From contig CAIYPF010000043.1 in NCBI GenBank assembly GCA_903928015.1, positions 1-64,000 on the forward strand: a DNA stretch of 64,000 nucleotides, in the 5' to 3' direction. The DNA is from an uncultured Gammaproteobacteria bacterium (GTDB lineage: Bacteria; Pseudomonadota; Gammaproteobacteria; Pseudomonadales; UBA5518). How positions within the stretch are numbered: position 1 is the stretch's first letter; every line of letters starts with the position of its first letter. The notes under the pieces were generated by a model. The model ran no database searches. It saw only the letters and a program-made list of their open reading frames with translations, and was not told where the DNA came from. Made by a program: the position numbers and the translations under genes. Positions 63,337 to 64,000 of this stretch are shown here, piece by piece.

Positions 63337-63786
63337 TCAGGAATCGAAGCTCTGGAATTCAGGCGGCACATTGAACACGTAGCCCGGTTCCTCGACGCGC
63401 TCGCAGATACGCCAGCCTTGCGCCGTGCGCACCAGTTTGTCGGCATACCACAGGCCGTAGAACGCCACCTGCGTGCCCCCTTCCTTGAGGGGCATGACCA
63501 TGGGGTTGTGGCACATGGTTCGGGCACGTGCCGTGTCGCCGTCGATCCAGACCCGGCTGTTGGCGATGAGGTGCTGCGTGGACGGAAAGAACGGCAGCAC
63601 CCGCGAGAGGTATTCCTTGGTCTGGGCGAAGTCACCCTTTGCCCCGCCCAGCGCCGTGTAATCGATAAACGCATCGGTCGTGAAGATGTTGTCGAGTCCG
63701 TCCCAGTTGTGGGAATCGATGGCCGTGCAGTAGTCGACAAGCAGATTGTTGATCTCGAGGCGATCGGAGATTTCCTGGATGCTCAT
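63337..63786 (-). CDS. SnoaL/NTF2-fold protein 4
   Basis: A 149-residue protein: 'QEISDRLEINNLLVDYCTAIDSHNWDGLDNIFTTDAFIDYTALGG', 'STQHLIANSRVWIDGDTARARTMCHNPMVMP' and C-terminal 'WYADKLVRTAQGWRICERVEEPGYVF'. This is the subgroup often annotated nuclear transport factor 2 family/SnoaL_4, which includes dehydratases. The start at 63786 is favoured over the long upstream frame. It is first in the string SnoaL 4-LLM 3-DUF1232-ligase-LLM 2-hydrolase-kbl. Confidence 0.8.
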   Translation of the reverse strand: MSIQEISDRLEINNLLVDYCTAIDSHNWDGLDNIFTTDAFIDYTALGGAKGDFAQTKEYLSRVLPFFPSTQHLIANSRVWIDGDTARARTMCHNPMVMPLKEGGTQVAFYGLWYADKLVRTAQGWRICERVEEPGYVFNVPPEFQSFDS

Positions 63787-63883
63787 GGTCACGGCAAGGC
63801 CCTCGTGTCGTTGTTTGGCGGGATCATCGCACGCTGCGCGGAGCGGCCGCCAGCATTGGCGCCGGGGGCGCTGAGCACCTGAG

Positions 63884-63897
63884 TTGATCGGTATCAA
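63884..63897. promoter_or_regulatory. Perfect FNR/ANR/DNR-type box
   Basis: TTGAT-CGGT-ATCAA matches the consensus TTGATNNNNATCAA exactly and is a perfect inverted repeat (one more G/C pair outside). It lies 98 bases upstream of SnoaL 4 on the minus strand. It could equally serve a plus-strand gene beyond base 64000. Orientation is unresolved because no convincing -10 is seen on either side. Confidence 0.6.
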
Positions 63898-64000
63898 CGC
63901 CCATCCGGGCCCGGAGAGCGCAACCTGCGGTGACGCGGCAGCACCGCCGCGCAGTCGCAGGAATCGGACAGGAAAATGCAGGAGAGCGGGATCCAGCATC

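Noticed and set aside
62023-63882. Long open frame (619 codons) antisense to LLM 3, DUF1232 and SnoaL 4
   Set aside because: It spans three good genes on the other strand; no ribosome site or domain seen.

Overview
The window is a chromosomal segment from a high-GC Gammaproteobacterium. Evidence is the mltD-gloB-yafS-rnhA-dnaQ neighbourhood known from Escherichia coli and Pseudomonas, the cysB/thrH/pabB neighbourhood known from Pseudomonas, YajC, CysB, ThrH and a Gsp-type type II secretion system (T2SS). I see no transposase, phage gene, CRISPR array, rRNA or tRNA. Coding density is very high: no gap exceeds about 210 bases, and many neighbours overlap by 1 to 30 bases.

Layout. 1-4.7 kb: end of a VOC-fold protein, an NfeD/SPFH membrane pair with a 2OG-Fe(II) oxygenase, a class III CoA-transferase/racemase, a duplicated DUF3012 lipoprotein, MobA and a small exported protein. 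4.7-18.4 kb: a T2SS locus. A minus-strand operon in the order gspE-F-G-H-I-J-K-L-M-A-B is flanked by two different gspD secretin genes, one alone at the left edge and one with gspC at the right. 18.4-31 kb: housekeeping genes (sohB, a ChpA/PilL-like scaffold protein, dnaQ, rnhA, yafS, gloB, mltD, tag, ppsA with its regulator ppsR) plus two little-known proteins.

31-39.3 kb: one minus-strand operon that can carry propionyl-CoA to succinyl-CoA (acyl-CoA carboxylase beta chain, an unusual 955-residue biotin-dependent alpha chain, methylmalonyl-CoA epimerase, B12-dependent mutase, MeaB chaperone). 39.4-47.3 kb: pabB, thrH, cysB, 5'-nucleotidase, a D-cysteine desulfhydrase/ACC deaminase-type PLP enzyme, yajC, exonuclease III, a hotdog thioesterase and threonine dehydrogenase (tdh).

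47.3-64 kb: an apparent catabolic island. It holds an old-yellow-enzyme/dienoyl-CoA reductase, two SDRs, a medium-chain dehydrogenase, an MFS carrier, three luciferase-like (LLM) flavin oxidoreductases, four SnoaL/NTF2-fold small enzymes, an acyl/aryl-CoA ligase, an alpha/beta hydrolase and a LuxR-type regulator. The island lies between tdh and its usual operon partner kbl, which is now 10 kb away. The family mix (CoA ligase, OYE, NTF2-fold dehydratase/isomerase, SDR, MFS) resembles that of bile-acid and steroid pathways, but the substrate cannot be read from sequence. A perfect inverted repeat lies in one divergent promoter of the island, and a perfect FNR/ANR-type box lies near the right edge.

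The strongest leads are the uncharacterised catabolic island, the atypical biotin carboxylase, the paired secretins of the T2SS locus, and the orphan ChpA-like and secretin-N-domain-like proteins.
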